Assembly (NCBI RefSeq): GCF_033958435.1
Contig: NC_134138.1
Coordinates: 185,539,298-185,603,297 of the forward strand
Reading direction: 5' to 3'
Origin: Carettochelys insculpta
Lineage: Eukaryota > Chordata > Testudines > Carettochelyidae
Length of the DNA: 64,000 nt
Part shown: positions 45,767 through 58,573 of the stretch, one piece after another
Layout: every line of letters begins with the position of its first letter
Numbering within the stretch: position 1 is the stretch's first letter
Position numbers and translations under genes: made by a program
The notes under the pieces: generated by a model
Told to the model about the DNA's origin: nothing
Seen by the model: the letters and a program-made list of their open reading frames with translations, nothing else
Databases searched by the model: none

Positions 45767-47392
45767 GTGAGGTTATTTCCTGGGATCTGGGAGGAGATAC
45801 GTAGGAAGGGATCTGAGATAGCCTTGATAAGTTCAGGGGCAGAGAACAAGTCCTCTGTGCTGCATAACTGCACTGACCCTCGTTTATTTCCCACACATCC
45901 TTCTCCACTACCTTCACATCCATAACTATTAAAGATAACCCCCGATTTCGCTTGCTTTGGCTGTCCCCTTCCCTCCTATGTTTACATCCCATCTATGTAG
46001 CTTCTCCTCCTCTTCTATTGCTCTGATAACTATGATGTGTTTTGTAAAATAGAGGCACCACCTCAGGGATGAAGCTCTCAGGTCTGCTTAGTGGGAGGCA
46101 ACACCCTTCTCTTCTGTGTCTGTGGCTTGGCCTATTGAGGAGAGTGAAGGTAGCTCACACTACAGCACAAAGACCTCAATGTGATTAGCCTCCGTATATG
46201 CACCATGGCTCAGGCCTAGTCTACACTAAAAAGTTTCACGAATAAATTTTGCTTTATTTCTGCACATTTTTGTGTGTGTCCTCTCTAAGTTTTCAGTCCT
46301 GTTGGTAACCCCCTGACTTTCTCTCAGTCAAATTCAACAACCTCCTGAATGAAATAACCCCTCTGCCAGCACTGTCCCATAAGTAAAATACCCACGTATC
46401 ACCTGTACCAGTCTAATTGCACCAGCCACAGTACCCCAGTGCCCTATGACAGTGACTTCTTTCTGGTCTGGTCTGCTGCCCAAAGGTCAAGCCTGATCCC
46501 CAGCTCCTTTAAAATGGCCAACTGTTTTGGAAATGCCTCTTTTTCGGCTGTTTCCTTTGTGAGCATGCAGGGGTGGCATCCTGTAAAGCTCCAATTATGC
46601 CTTCTGCAGCTATCCGGTCCTGCTGTTCCTTGGGGTGGGGCAAAAGAGCAGTGAAGTGTGTGAGATGCCACAGAAATAAAAATGTTTACTCACATATTTC
46701 AAAGGAGATGCAGGAGCTGGGGTGGGATAGGGCAGAGCAGCAATGTCTGGCCAAGGGGAAGGGAAGCCAACAGTACTATCAAGAGAAAAAAGAGAAAAAA
46801 AAAGAAAAAAGGAGGCCAATAGGGAAGCTGAATCTGCCTCCCTTCCCCCACTTCCTATGTGGAGCACCGTTACAGTGTCATTTCTGGTGTGTGTCCACAA
46901 ATATGAGGTTTTGCAAAAGTCTGGGCTTGGTCAATGTGTAACATGCAATGTGGTTTTGTTTCATCCCCGCTGGAGAGTAGAGGCTCAGATACTGTCAGCG
47001 ACAATGGAAAATGTAAGGCATGCATGTTAAGAAGCGTGGCTCAGCTTTGGAGTTCCTTACTCTTACGGGATTGGGTGAGGGGGTTTTGCCCATAAGGAGC
47101 CTTTCACAATTTTCTAATAAAGATGTTTGTTAAAATATAGAATAAGGGATCTGACAGCAAGTGAGTAAGTCTTTCACCATTCAAATATTTTCTTATGTTA
47201 TGACATCCTGTTGTTTCACAGTATGTTAGTACACATGGTGCAACATAGTTCTGGGGTATTATGCAATGGGACACCAAACAGCAGTATTAAAGGCTTTTTG
47301 GCATGTATAATCCTAGTAATTTCAATCATGGGCAAGGACTACACAGAAGTTTAAGTACCAGAAAATAATAAGAAAGCCCTAATTTTTTTCAT
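45767..47392. other. Non-coding stretch, one MITE end
   Basis: A partial MITE terminus, 'ggcctagtctacactaaaaa', lies at about 46215. A purine-rich run occupies about 46785-46815. No gene was recognised. Confidence 0.45.
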
Positions 47393-47585
47393 CAATAGAC
47401 CTCAAATCACTTTACAAAGGAGGGCAGTATTATTACCCCCCTTGTACAGATGGAGAAGCTGAGAAACAGGGCTGAGAAGTGCTCTTCCCAAGGTAACCCA
47501 GCAAGCCATAGGTGGCGCTCAGATAGAGCCCAGCTCTCCTGAGTCCTAGTCTTAGTGCTCTGTGCCCCTAGGCCACTATGCACAG
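47393..47585 (+). repeat. MIR/CORE-SINE-like ancient repeat
   Basis: The text 'atcactttacaaaggagg', 'ttgtacagatggagaagctg', 'cccaaggtaacccagcaag' and 'ctctcctgagtcctagtct' is the well-known tail region of an old vertebrate SINE/LINE repeat. Confidence 0.7.
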
Positions 47586-49086
47586 GATGATTCTACAGCA
47601 TTTGTGTATCCAGCCACCAGATTATTGATGGGGCAAATAGTCATGGTATTCTCAAGAGCAGCACATAAACCCACATTTTCTGAATGTTTTCTGTGAAAAT
47701 GATGCAACAAGGTTGACATTTTCAATGGTTTTCTTTAAACTTCCGGATTAATGTACCACTGTGGTTGATGGGATCAGTCTGTACCTTTTTGTCTGCATAC
47801 TCAGATAATGCTGTGTCCATAAGGGCATCTCTATGAGCAAACCTCATTTGTTTGAAATGAGTGCCAGAGGAGGGGCATAGGAGAAATAGTTTAACTTTGT
47901 CTGTTGCAGGTTGCAGTTTATGGCCGGTGATAAACAGATGGTCAGACTAGATAAAGTAATGATCGTTAATCTCTAGAATTCTGTGAGAACAGAGATGCAG
48001 ACCCACATTCAGTCCAGCCCTTAGGAAGCCTACATAATCTTGCTTTGGCTGGTTTTAGAGCTGGTGGGAATTTTCCAGTTGAGCTTCAATAGAAAATGCA
48101 GTTTCTGTGCAATCAACATATTCCATGGGAATGTTTCAGTTTTGCTGAATTATTTTGAATTTCTGCATAGGCAAATAAAAAACCAAAACATTTGCTTTTG
48201 GACTCAAACATTCAGAATTATAACATTTTGATGTGTTGAACTGGAATGATATGTTTCATACCAAACCAGTTACACACTGAACAGCATTTTCTGCATTAGT
48301 ACCACCTGCAGTTAATACTGCCTGGGACCTGTAATTTGGTTGCCTCATGCCCCCGTCTTTCCTGAGGGGCCATGCTCTCTGATTAGATTATGTTGCCATC
48401 TGTTTCCACAGTTCTATACTGACATTCTTCACAAATTTCCATTCTGATAGGTTACAATGTCACCAGTTTTTCTTCTGGATTTGGGAGGCAAACAAGGATT
48501 GATACACTGGAATTCCCCTTGGGACAGGCAATCGGATATTTACCCAGCCCTAAGTGGTGTATGTTTTCAAGCTCTATCTAGGTATGGAAAATTTGGGTAC
48601 ACTTAGCGCGAATTCAGTCATCCTCTCTAAGCTGATGGCTAAGATTTCACTACAGGATAGCTCTGTATTTGTCTTTGGACATTAAAAAAATGCAAAATAT
48701 TACCACCTTCCAGAGAATAGTACATGGGAGGTAAAGTTTACATTTCTACTAGCAACATACTAAGCAACAACCAGCATGTGATTATTTTAGCTAATCTATA
48801 CTGCGCAACTCTAGCTGTGCTGTAATGCAGGTACTGGAAATCTACGTTATGTTAAACTTATGACTTACAAGTGAGTGTCTTAGTAAAATGCCAAACAAAA
48901 CAAATGCAAATAGGTAGTAAGTTCCATAATCACTATTTCCTGTTGTTTGGGAATTGGGTCAGATACTCCGTTGGTGTAAATCAGGTTTACTTCACTGACT
49001 CCAATAGTCTATACTAATTTGCACCTGGTGAGGATCTAGCCCAGATTATTAAATCTTCTTGGTGTGATTTCTTTGTTACCTTATGG
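47586..49086. other. Non-coding stretch, nothing recognised
   Basis: No coding exon or assignable repeat. Confidence 0.5.
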
Positions 49087-49200
49087 GCACATCTACACTT
49101 AGCAGACAATTGAAGCAATGGGGTCAGTCTCCTGGGGTTGGAATTAGCATGCCTAATGGGGCCACACTAAATTGAACAACCAGGGTGCTGTTGTCAATCT
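49087..49200. mobile_element. MITE left-end fragment
   Basis: 'gggcacatctacacttagca' is a relative of the MITE termini found elsewhere, followed by 'ttggaattagcatgcctaat'. No matching right end was seen. Confidence 0.4.
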
Positions 49201-49576
49201 TGATGCCCTAGTTCATTACCCCCACTCCTCTTGCCCGAGGTCATAATCCAAGCACTGGTGCCCCGTCCTGCACCTCTGCCTCGGGTCATAACCCCCACCT
49301 AGACCCTGCACCCCCATCCTCTGCGCTGATCTCCTTTTTGCAGCCAGTCTCTATTTCAGACCCTGCACGTCCTCCATTAACATCATAAAAGGATGTGACC
49401 CTTGACCCTTACCAAATGCTTGGAGTGGCCCTCCATCAAAAATGATTGCCCACCCCTTCTCTAAAGTTTTGCATTGTTTTATTTTTGAGTGTAGTTATTT
49501 TAGTACATAATTGTACATTTGCATTACAATAAAGAGATTGCACTCCAATACTTGTATAGGGTGAATAGACATATTA
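49201..49576. other. Non-coding stretch, nothing recognised
   Basis: C-rich text to about 49450, then AT-rich. No gene. Confidence 0.4.
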
Positions 49577-49947
49577 CAGGTTGAACCTCTTTAAAGTGGG
49601 ACTTGCTGGTCTGACATTTGTGGTAAAGCAGGACTGCAGATGTTCTTGGACCAGAGAGCCCTGATCGCTGGGAGTCCAGCAGCAGGAGAGCTGATGGTTG
49701 AAAGCCCTGTCAGGAGCCCAGCTGGGCCAACATTAGGAGGACGTGGTGGCCCTGGCAGGAATAGGTGGGGCTGGGGGTGGGGGGGTGATGGTGGCCAGCA
49801 GCAGTGTGACTAGCTGCTCTGCCAGACTGGGAGCCCAGCCAAGCCAGTGGCATATGGGGTGGGGGGCGGGGCTGGCAGCATAAGGGCTGGCCATTGACCT
49901 TCCCCAGTCCAGCAAACTCTGGTTCCAGATCAAGGAGGTGCAACTTG
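49577..49947. mobile_element. Tc1/mariner-like non-autonomous DNA element
   Basis: The left end caggttgaacctctttaaag and inverted right end caagttgcacctccttgatc are similar. The left flank is TA, as expected for Tc1/mariner or Tigger-type elements; the right flank is AA. The interior is GC-rich without coding capacity. A right end of the same family is at 62864. Confidence 0.6.
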
Positions 49948-49974
49948 AATTACATTTGTTTCTTTTTTTACAGT

Positions 49975-50135
49975 GCAAATATTTATGATAAAAATAAAGA
50001 GAGCACTCGCTCAGCATTTCACATTCTGTGTTGTAATCAAAATCAATATATTTGAAAATTTGGAAATATCTAAAATTTTTAATAAATGATATTCTTTCTA
50101 TTAATGGTGCAATTAATCACAAATAATTGTGATTT
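49975..50135. mobile_element. hAT end fragment
   Basis: 'cagtgcaaatatttatgata' through 'gcaattaatcacaaataat' resembles the arm of the foldback hAT at 31027-33406 (for example 'gcgattaatcacagttta'). Confidence 0.5.
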
Positions 50136-50975
50136 GTTTTTTGTTTTTCATTGCTTGACATCTCTGCTTCTAGTATGAGATCTCTGAGTAGTACGCTACA
50201 TGACCATGGTACCCTAAGGATTTGGATTCTGTGGCTCTGTTGGGTTAGACTCCAAAGTGCTGGAGAACCAGTTCAGAAGTGGAACCCAGACAGAACGATG
50301 GAGTGGCTAAGCATAGTGGCTGTGATTTGCTGGGTGAGGGAAGGTGGGAAACTGCATCAAATATATAATTCAATTCCCCACAACTCCCCGAGGTATTAGA
50401 GGAGAGAATGTAATAAGCAAGGATCATCTGAACAACTTAAATTCAGTTTGGATGACCTGTTTCTACTTGCAAGTTACAGCTAATGGGAGGCATGCCCTTG
50501 AAGGTAACAAAAGGGTGCTAGTTTAAAATTGGTGGAAATAAAAAGAGAGTCTAGTTGACAGTCTTCAGCTGGTCTTCTCAGTCTCATTACTGAGGGTGAG
50601 TTTTGAAATATTCCCCAAAGTGCCAGAGCAGATACCCAACAGCAGTCTCCTGAATGAACAACATTTAGTTGAAGGTTTGGTGCTGAAGTTTCTAATTAGA
50701 CATGAGTTAATTGGAATTAACAATAACTATGTCAAGTTATTTCTGGATATGCAGTTTATTTGTACGGAGCAAACCATATTCTTCTCATAGTTACACTGTT
50801 GTAAAAATCTGGCTCAGATTCTTTACCTTAAGATTTTGTTTAGTAAATAATTTAACACATGCTTCATAATCCTCTTTGTTTCTTGGAAAAAAACTTGGGG
50901 CTAGATTTTTCAGACAGTGTAGAAGCTGATTCATGCCAATGGAAAAAACGGGCCTCACTTTTTATGTTAGATGCA
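50136..50975. other. Non-coding stretch, nothing recognised
   Basis: No gene or assignable repeat. Confidence 0.5.
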
Positions 50976-51121
50976 GGGCTTGTCTACGCAGTGAACTACT
51001 GCACAACAATCTACAGTTCTACAGTTTGCTGATGGCACTTGCATTGTGTTTTAGCAAAACTGGTGTGCTGTAGATTCACTCCCTAGTCTACTGCACTCTA
51101 ATTTCCCACGTAGACAAACCC
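50976..51121. mobile_element. Short MITE, 146 bp
   Basis: The left end gggcttgtctacgcagtgaa pairs with the right end ttcccacgtagacaaaccc, and 'ctacagttctacag' / 'ctgtag' words pair inside. The flanks gca / aca agree at two of three positions. Confidence 0.65.
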
Positions 51122-51794
51122 ACAGTTATAATGCATTACTCTGATTTTGCTCTCATCTACCATGGCTTTAGACCAGCATAATCTTATCATAGCCAGGTTT
51201 AAATTCTGGACGATGTAACAAATGAGCTAAAGTTGATTGTCATATGCTAACTTTCTTTTCCACTTCACAAAGCCACCCTGCAATTCACCTTGATCGGCTG
51301 CATTTGCTTAAGAAGACCGCAACAAAAATGTCTAAGACATTGAAAATTGAGATTGTGGCAAACAGGCAGGGTCAGGCCCACTGACAACAGGGTGGGGGCG
51401 AAGGAGGGAGTTTAAGTGCCATGGCAGTGCCAGTGTTGGAGTCCAGACAGAGCTAAGGGCTGATGGCCCTAGGCCATACCCTTTCCATCCTTGGCCCTGC
51501 CCCTTCTGGGGGTGAGGAGCAAGGCCCCTCTCTCACCTTCCCCTGGGGCCTAGGGTGGCTATTGGCCCCTCCAGGCAGCGTTATATGGAGAAAGTGAACA
51601 TAGTGGTAGCTAGCAGCAATATGGCCAGGCCAAAGCAGGGTTGGTAATGCCTCATGTAAGTGTTAAAGTCACTCCACTTTTTTATTAAAGTACCAAAAAT
51701 ACCCACATAAAGTCTTACGGTAGCTATTCTCTAAACCAGAGGTTTCACAAGGGCAGTACTGTAGATGGTTACCCTCAAAAATATATCACATTTA
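51122..51794. other. Mostly unassigned non-coding DNA
   Basis: 51360-51650 is GC-rich with the wording of an unclassified repeat (see 41755). The rest is AT-rich. The TTA at 51792-51794 is the target duplication of the next element. Confidence 0.4.
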
Positions 51795-52451
51795 AGCTGC
51801 GTCTACACGTGCACGCTACTTCGAAGTAGTGGCACCAACTTCGACGTTAGGCGGCGAGACGTCGAAGTCGCTAACCTCATGAGGAGATAGGAATAGCGCC
51901 CTACTTCGACGTTCAACGTCGAAGTAGGGACCGTGTAGACGATCCGCGTCCCGCAACGTCGAAATTGCTGGGTCCTCCATGGCGGCCATCAGCTGGGGGG
52001 TTGAGAGATGCTCTCTCTCCAGCCCCTGCGGGGCTCTATGGTCACCGTGGGCAGCAGCCCTTAGCCCAGGGCTTCTGGCTGCTTCTGCGGCAGCTGGGGA
52101 TCTATGCTGCAGGCACAGGGTCTGCAACCAGTTGTCAGCTCTGTGTATCTTGTGTTGTTTAGTGCAACTGTGTCTGGGAGGGGCCCTTTAAGGGAGCGGC
52201 TTGCTGTTGAGTCCGCCCTGTGACCCTGTCTGCAGCTGTGCCTGGCATCCCTATTTCGATGTGTGCTACTTTGACGTGTAGACGTTCCCTCACTGCGCCT
52301 ATTTCGATGTTGGGCTGAGCAACGTCGAAGTTGAACATCGACGTTGCCGGCCCTGGAGGACGTGTAGACGTTATTCATCGAAATAGCCTATTTCGATGTC
52401 GCAACATCGAAATAAGCTATTTCGATGTTGGCTGCACGTGTAGACGTAGCC
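51795..52451 (-). mobile_element. Harbinger deletion derivative, 657 bp
   Basis: The ends agctgcgtctacacgtgca and ggctacgtctacacgtgca (right, inverted) match those of the 17593 element, with TTA on both sides (51792-51794 and 52452-52454). In the minus orientation it keeps about 300 bp of each end of the complete element ('ctccagggccggcaacgtcg' from the left, 'gatggccgccatggaggacc' from the right) and lacks both genes. It probably relies on the complete element's proteins. Confidence 0.9.
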
Positions 52452-52454
52452 TTA

Positions 52455-53569
52455 CTGTGCTTCCTGCTTACCAACAAACAGCACATTTTAAAATTCACAA
52501 ACATATAAAAATAACACCTCTGAGGCTAAAAAACACCCCAACTATTCCTGTATCTATTGACATTCTCTACTGACTTTCTGCTTTGCCCTCAGTCACTGAT
52601 TGCAGAGAGAATTTGAAGCATCCAGAACCATTTATGCAAAATGCTAACTCAAATTCCAATCTAGACTGATATTTTCAGAATGGATGTTATTTATTTTTAA
52701 TAACAGCACATTTCCAGCAGTATACCACTGCCTCAATTTTCTCTCTTCCTGCAGGATTTTTGTTGGTTCTTGCCCATCATCTACAACTAGATTTTCAACA
52801 CACATACTTCTAATCAAAAATCCAGTACAACCATAGACTTGTTATCAGAACTTGTTCTCAGCATGATAAACATCATTCAGAAAAGAGTAAGTGACAGGGA
52901 GAGGAACTTACTCCCATCTTAAAGGTGACGTTAGATTGCAGGAAATAGACTCACTTCTACTTTACAAGCCATTCCAAGAAAATAAAGTATGCTGTTTTCA
53001 GAATGATGGTACCCGTCCTAATGTTTGTTTCAAATGCATATAGATTTGTCATCGCCTGCCTGCCACTACTCTCTATCCAAACCGTCATTCCAACGACTGC
53101 TCTCAGGCCCTTATTCCCACCATTTTTTTAACGTTGCCGTACATTTAGAAGGATTGCTACAATGGCTGTAAGATATGCAGCACATTTTATTTTTAGTAAA
53201 ATACCTCTCTTTCATGCTGCAAAAACGTAATATATATGAAGCATAGTATGATAAAGTGTGCTTTTTTTTTAACCCACCTGATCTATCTCCATTACACTCA
53301 AGAATCAGGGTTAAAAAATGCCATGGGAATAAGACTGTAGAAATACCAATTGTAAACAGAACAGATAAAGAAGACTTATTCCTCCTTCAGCATAAATAAA
53401 TCTGAAGAAGTGGGTCTGTCACACAAAAGCCTGTTAAAAAAAATATTAACTAACAAATCATAACAGTAGGGAAAACATTTAAGTTAAACAGGGGCATGGA
53501 GGAAAGGTTTCCTCCTTTTATCTGTTTCAGGGGGAGTTACAACACAGGAATAACTGTTTTGTATTTTTA
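52455..53569. other. Non-coding; a PLE tail scrap at 53400
   Basis: A scrap of PLE tail, 'ctgaagaagtgggtctgtca', lies at 53401-53420. Otherwise AT-rich with no gene. Confidence 0.5.
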
Positions 53570-53651
53570 AAGTATGGCTCAGTGGTTAGAGCATTGGTCT
53601 GCTAAACCCAGGGTTGTGAGCCCAGTCCTTGCGGGGGCCACTTCAGGGTCC
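53570..53651 (+). mobile_element. CryI-like SINE, head only
   Basis: It has the A-box-like 'ggctcagtggttagagcatt' and B-box-like 'gggttgtgagcccagtcctt'. It stops where a CR1 in the opposite orientation begins, so its tail is missing. Confidence 0.75.
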
Positions 53652-53654
53652 TAA

Positions 53655-54835
53655 AATCATAGGGCTGAAAGGGACCTCAGGAGGTCCTCTAGTCCAGCTC
53701 CCTGTTTCAAGCAGTAGCAACCCCAGCTAAGTCATCCCACCCAAGATTTTGTCAAGCTGGGACTTAAAAAGCTGTAGGGATGGAGAATCCACCACCTCTC
53801 TAGGCAACGCATTCCACTGCTTCACCACCCTCTTGGTGAAGTAGTTTTTTCCTAATATCCATCCTACACCCCTCCCTCTGTAACTTCAGACCATTGCCCC
53901 CTGTCCTGCTGGCTGACAACACTAAGAACAGTTTCTCACCCTCCTCTTTAGAGATCCCCTTCCGGAAGTTGAAGGCTGCTATTAAATCACCCCTAAGTCT
54001 TCTCTCCTGTAAACTAAACAATCCCAAATCCCTCAGCCTCTCTTCATAGGTCAAGTGCTCCAGCCCCTTAATAATTTTTGTTGCCCTCTGCTGAACCTGC
54101 TCCAGCACATCCACACCTTTTTTATACTGGGGGGGGGGCCCAAAACTGGACACAATATTCCAGATGTGGCCTCATCAGGGCTGAATAGAGGGGAACAATT
54201 ACTTATCTAGATCTACTCGAAATGCTCCTCCTAATGCACCCTAATATGCTTTTAGCCTTCTTCACTACAGGGGCACACTGTTTACTCATATCCAGACTTT
54301 CATCCACCATAACCCCTAGGTCCCTTTCCACTGCCCTGCTGCTTAGCCAGCCAGTCCCCAGCCGATAACAATGCTTGGAATTCTTCCATCCCAAATGCAG
54401 GACTCTGCACTTCTCCTTGTTGAACCACATCAAATTTCTTTTGGCCCAATCCTCCAATTTACCCAGGTCACTCTGGAGCCTATCTCTACCCTCCAAAGTA
54501 TCTACCTCTGCCCCTAGCTTTGTGTCGTTGGTAAACTTGCTGTGGATGCAATCCAGTCCCTCACCCAGGTCTTTAATAAAGATATCGAACAACACTGGCC
54601 CCAGAACTGAGGCTTGCAGCACTCTGCTTGAAACCAACTGCCATCCAGATATTGAGCCATTGACCATTAGCCCTTGGGCCCAGCCATCAAGCCAGCTTTC
54701 TATCCATCTGATAGTCCAGAGATCCAATCCATACTTCTTCAACTTATGGGCAAGAATGTTGTGGGAGACTGCATTAAAAGCTTTGCTGAAGTTCAGGTAT
54801 ACCACAGTCACTGACTTCCACTGGTTCTGGGGCAT
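53655..54835 (-). mobile_element. CR1 LINE, 5'-truncated
   Basis: Reverse complement of the CR1 3' UTR (53655-53800: 'aatcatagggctgaaaggga') and the last part of ORF2. The reverse transcriptase text reads VVYLNFSKAFNAVSHNIL (about 54810-54760), SSRVLQASVLGPVLFDIF and FTNDTKLGAEVDTLEG. The catalytic motif, normally F-A-D-D, is F-T-N-D, which would abolish activity. Later text is DLGVMVDESLDMSKQC; a frame break lies near 54200. The 5' end is cut at about 54835. Confidence 0.92.
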
Positions 54836-54845
54836 ACGGATTTTG

Positions 54846-55056
54846 TGGGGAGGGATAGCTTAGTGGTTTGAGCATTAGCCTGCTAAACCCAGGGCTGTGA
54901 GCCCAATGCTTGAGAGGGCCATTTAGGGATCTGGGGCAAACAGATTTCTAAATAAGAATCTGTCAGGTATGGTGATAGGTCCTGCCATGAGGGCAGTGGA
55001 CTGGACTCGATGACCTCTGAAGGTCCCTTCCAGTTCTATGCAATAGGTGTATCTCC
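54846..55056 (+). mobile_element. CryI-like SINE, near complete
   Basis: The A-box region is 'gggatagcttagtggtttga', the B-box region 'gggctgtgagcccaatgctt', the body 'ggccatttagggatctgggg' and the tail 'gatgacctctgaaggtccct'. It is the best preserved SINE copy in the window. Confidence 0.85.
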
Positions 55057-56925
55057 ATATTATTTTATGCACTAGTCTTTCCTAACTAGAGAAGCTAATG
55101 AATGCATAATTAACCAAGGCACTGTAAGCATCTGACTGCTCCATTACAGACAATTGTTTGGCCCGACATGGTGGGTGTTTCAGTAAAACGATAAACTCTG
55201 AGAGGTCTGTTCGATACTAATGGAAAGTATCTGTGCGTGCATGCTAGATTAAGTGCCTTAATGTGAGCATTTGCAAAAGAGTGAAACTTACCGCATTACC
55301 AATAATCTAATTACCAGACTTTCTTAGAGATCTGTATTCAGCAGGAATATTTTAGGAGCTGTGGCCTGGATTTTCCATGCATCCTCCCTTCTTTTTCAGC
55401 CTTTATTCTAGGGACATTACAAGTGTGCCGGACTAGGAGGGTGTTAATTTCCCAGTGTCCTCACACTGAAGCTGAATTGGCAGCATACTGCTGTCTGATA
55501 TGGAAGACCTAGTAGCAGGCACTACAATGATGAACCCCAGCAGAAAGGGTTACTAAAAGACAGCCTCCCTCACTGCACCACTACAATTCTGGGAACTGCC
55601 GCTAACATGTTACCCACAGAAACTAGCACTACTGACTCTGCAGGGTGAGGTAACCCACAGTAGAATGCTAATTGGATAGCTCCAGTCGGAAAGCTTCATG
55701 TCTCTCTCTCACCCCGTCTCTGAGCACTTCATTGCTAGGCTGTGTTTCTTACAGGTAACACCTAGGGAGGGCTTGCAAGCTCAAGCACCTCTTCAGCTGG
55801 ATGCTTGGCTTGCCCGGACAGTGGGGAGTGGGGTGGAAGGGGGCTCTGTCTACTTCCTGATGCACCTTTCTCCCAGCATGCTCAGCCCCTGACCCTGGTG
55901 AGGAGTGAAGGGGCTGGAACCCCACCTCTCCCACTGGCTGCATCATGTCACCGCTCTGCACAGCGTGGCAGTTTCCTGTGAGAATCCATCTGAGAAGGTG
56001 GTGGCAGCCTGCCCCTCCAGTCCCTGCCTCGGGCTCAGCTGCCAGGGACAGAGGATGAGTATGTCACTGCCCCTGGCTTGTTTCTGGCTTGCTTAGCCCC
56101 TTTCCCTGACAGCCAGCCCTGGGCAAAGAGCATAGGGCGTGGGCCACTGCAGCCTCCCCAGCTGCCCTCTCTCAACCAGCTGCTGTGCTGCGCAGGGGCC
56201 ATGACCTGGAGCAGCCACCTTGACGCCTCTCTCCACACCTGCAGGTAACTCTGGTGAGGTGGGGAGAGTGCGGCAGACCCAGGCTGGGTGCAGAACAAGG
56301 GGTCACTGGGGAAGGTTCCCAGCTCGCTGCTCGGCTGGAGATAGTGGTATTGCCTGCAACTCTCCCCTGCTGAGGTGTCTGCATGCTCTGAGGAGACACT
56401 AGTGCTGTGAATCTTCCTTGGCTGGGGCTAGCTCCAGCTCTGCCAAGAGGCACATACTCCCCAGGCCTGTGGCCCCAGCCCATCAGGAGCTGGTGAGATT
56501 GGCTGACCTGGTCTATGGAGGTTGACTGGAAGCTGTGCCCAGGGGCAATACATTACTGGGCATGTGCCCCTGCCCTTTACATTGTTACCCTCACCTTCCC
56601 CCCGGCCCTGCTTTATCAGGAGGTACCAGTCATCTGTGACCTGTATTGTGGCTTTGGGCTCTGACCTTTCGCTTCTGACCCTGGCATCAGACCGGGCTCC
56701 AGCTACTAGGTCAGACTGTCATGTTATAAGCCCTGACATTTAGCCAAGGCCAACTGACATCAGTAGACATCTTCCCGTTGTCCATGGAATCTGGATCTTT
56801 ACCATTCTCTCCCAAGTGGCCATATTCAGCTGAACACTTTAGCGTGTACTTAATTGATTGCCTAGGTGCTATTTGCTCAAGCTATTTTTTCTTGCCCAAC
56901 CCCCAAATATGTGATAGCACTGATA
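55057..56925. other. Non-coding stretch, nothing recognised
   Basis: GC content rises at 55800-56500, but open frames are short and show no domain. No repeat was assigned. ATA at 56923-56925 is the duplication of the next element. Confidence 0.5.
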
Positions 56926-57636
56926 GGCTGTGTCTACACGTGCACGCTACTTCGAAGTAGCGGCACTAACTTCGAAATAGCACCCGTCGCGGCTACACGC
57001 GTCGGGCGCTATTTCGAAGTTAACTTCGACGTTAGGTGGCGAGACGTCGAAGTCGCTAACCTCATGAGGGGATCGGAATAGCGCCCTACTTCGACGTTCA
57101 ACGTCGAAGGAGGGACCGTGTAGACGATCCGCGTCCCGCAACGTCGAAATTGTGGGGTCCTCCATGGCAGCCATCAGCTGGGGGGTTGAGAGACGCTGTC
57201 TCTCCAGCCCATGCGGGGCTCTATGGTCACCGTGTGCAGCAGCCTTTAGCCCAGGGCTTCTGGCTGCTGCTGCTGCAGCGGGGGATTCATGCTGCAGGCA
57301 CAGTGTCTGCAACCCGTTGTCGGCTCTGTGGATCTTGTGCTGTTTAGTGCAAGTGTGTCTGGGAGGGGCCCTTTAAGGGAGCGGCTGGCTGTTGAGTCCG
57401 CCCTGTGACCCTGTCTGCAGCTGTGCCTGGCACCCTTATTTCGATGTGTGCTACTGTGGCGTGTAGACGTTCCCTCGCTGCGCCTATTTCGATGTGGTGC
57501 TGTGCAACGTTGATGTTGAACATCGACGTTGCCAGCCCTGGAGGACGTGTAGACGTTATTCATCGAAATAGCTTATTTCGATGTCGCCACATCGAAATAG
57601 GCTACTTCGATGTAGGCTTCACGTGTAGACGTAGCC
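56926..57636 (-). mobile_element. Harbinger deletion derivative, 711 bp
   Basis: The ends ggctgtgtctacacgtgca and ggctacgtctacacgtgaa (right, inverted) are flanked by ATA on both sides (56923-56925 and 57637-57639). It is very similar to 51795-52451, with an extra inverted block near its left end ('gcgctatttcgaagttaact') that the 657-bp copy lacks and the complete element has. Both genes are deleted. Confidence 0.92.
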
Positions 57637-57639
57637 ATA

Positions 57640-58573
57640 GTGTTGTAGTGCCTCCTTGGCTCAAACCCAGTTTTTTTTCTCTAAATCTAATCTAGTGGGG
57701 GTGGAAAGACTTTATTGTCTACATGAAGCTCGCAGAAAAGGATGCCATTCATCATTAACAAGAATCCCTAAATAATGTTTGGGTTCACTTTCCCCAGGTC
57801 AAAAGTGCTGGACGTATGAACGTCAAACCTACATCATTTAACATCTTGAGTTCATGTCTGAACCCTGGGAGCTCTTCAACCTTGATGAAGTCATGTTATT
57901 TGCATCTGTCCACGGTGTCAGTCTTGCACTCCTTCAGTAACTTTGCAATTATTGTATAGCTAAGATTGATCAGATTCAGACTTAGCTGTCTGCATGTATG
58001 GTTGCAAAGCTGTGTCTAAGACTACAGCACTCCCATGTCTTCTTTGCTTCATCTTCCACTGGTGGCAGTGACAAAAGAGAGGTTCGTGCTGCCAGGTATA
58101 CTATTCTTGGATGTTGATGGCTAGCAGAGAGAACATAATACTTCTTTGCAGAAGGGCATAGTGCCAGCTTTTCAGTGAGTTTCAGATCTGTGCTCAAGAA
58201 ACCATCTCTTGGCACTGCCAGTCTCCATTTCCTCACAATTTGTTCCCCATTTCTTAGCAAGCAAGATGCATGTAACACCGACACTTTGCGTACTGCTCCA
58301 AAATAGTCTAAGCTCCTGCACTAAAATTCAGCAAGGGATTGGTTTGTTGTTGTTGTTGTTGTTGCTGTTGTTCCCCCAAGAAAGATTTATTTCCAGCAAG
58401 AGCTTAGTTCTTAATTAATATTTTCCTTTATTTTATATGACTGGCTTGACTGCGAATGAAAGAACAGGAAGCTTCCCAGATTGAGTAACCTATGTAACTT
58501 TTGAAATGCAAGTATTTCATGTGTTGAAATTTTTTTTCTTTATATTTCAAAATGACAAGATGTCAGTCTAGCT
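57640..58573. other. Non-coding; (GTT)n microsatellite at 58343-58372
   Basis: A GTT/TTG trinucleotide run lies at 58343-58372. A 100-residue minus-strand open frame (57982-58284) has no recognisable domain and is not called a gene. Confidence 0.5.

Noticed and set aside
5304..57636. Repeated short palindromes as a CRISPR array
   Set aside because: The repeats are the inverted ends of DNA transposons and PLE tails, scattered and unevenly spaced, with no spacer-repeat periodicity; the genome is vertebrate.
57982..58284. 100-residue minus-strand frame
   Set aside because: No domain or homologue recognised, and no splice or promoter context.
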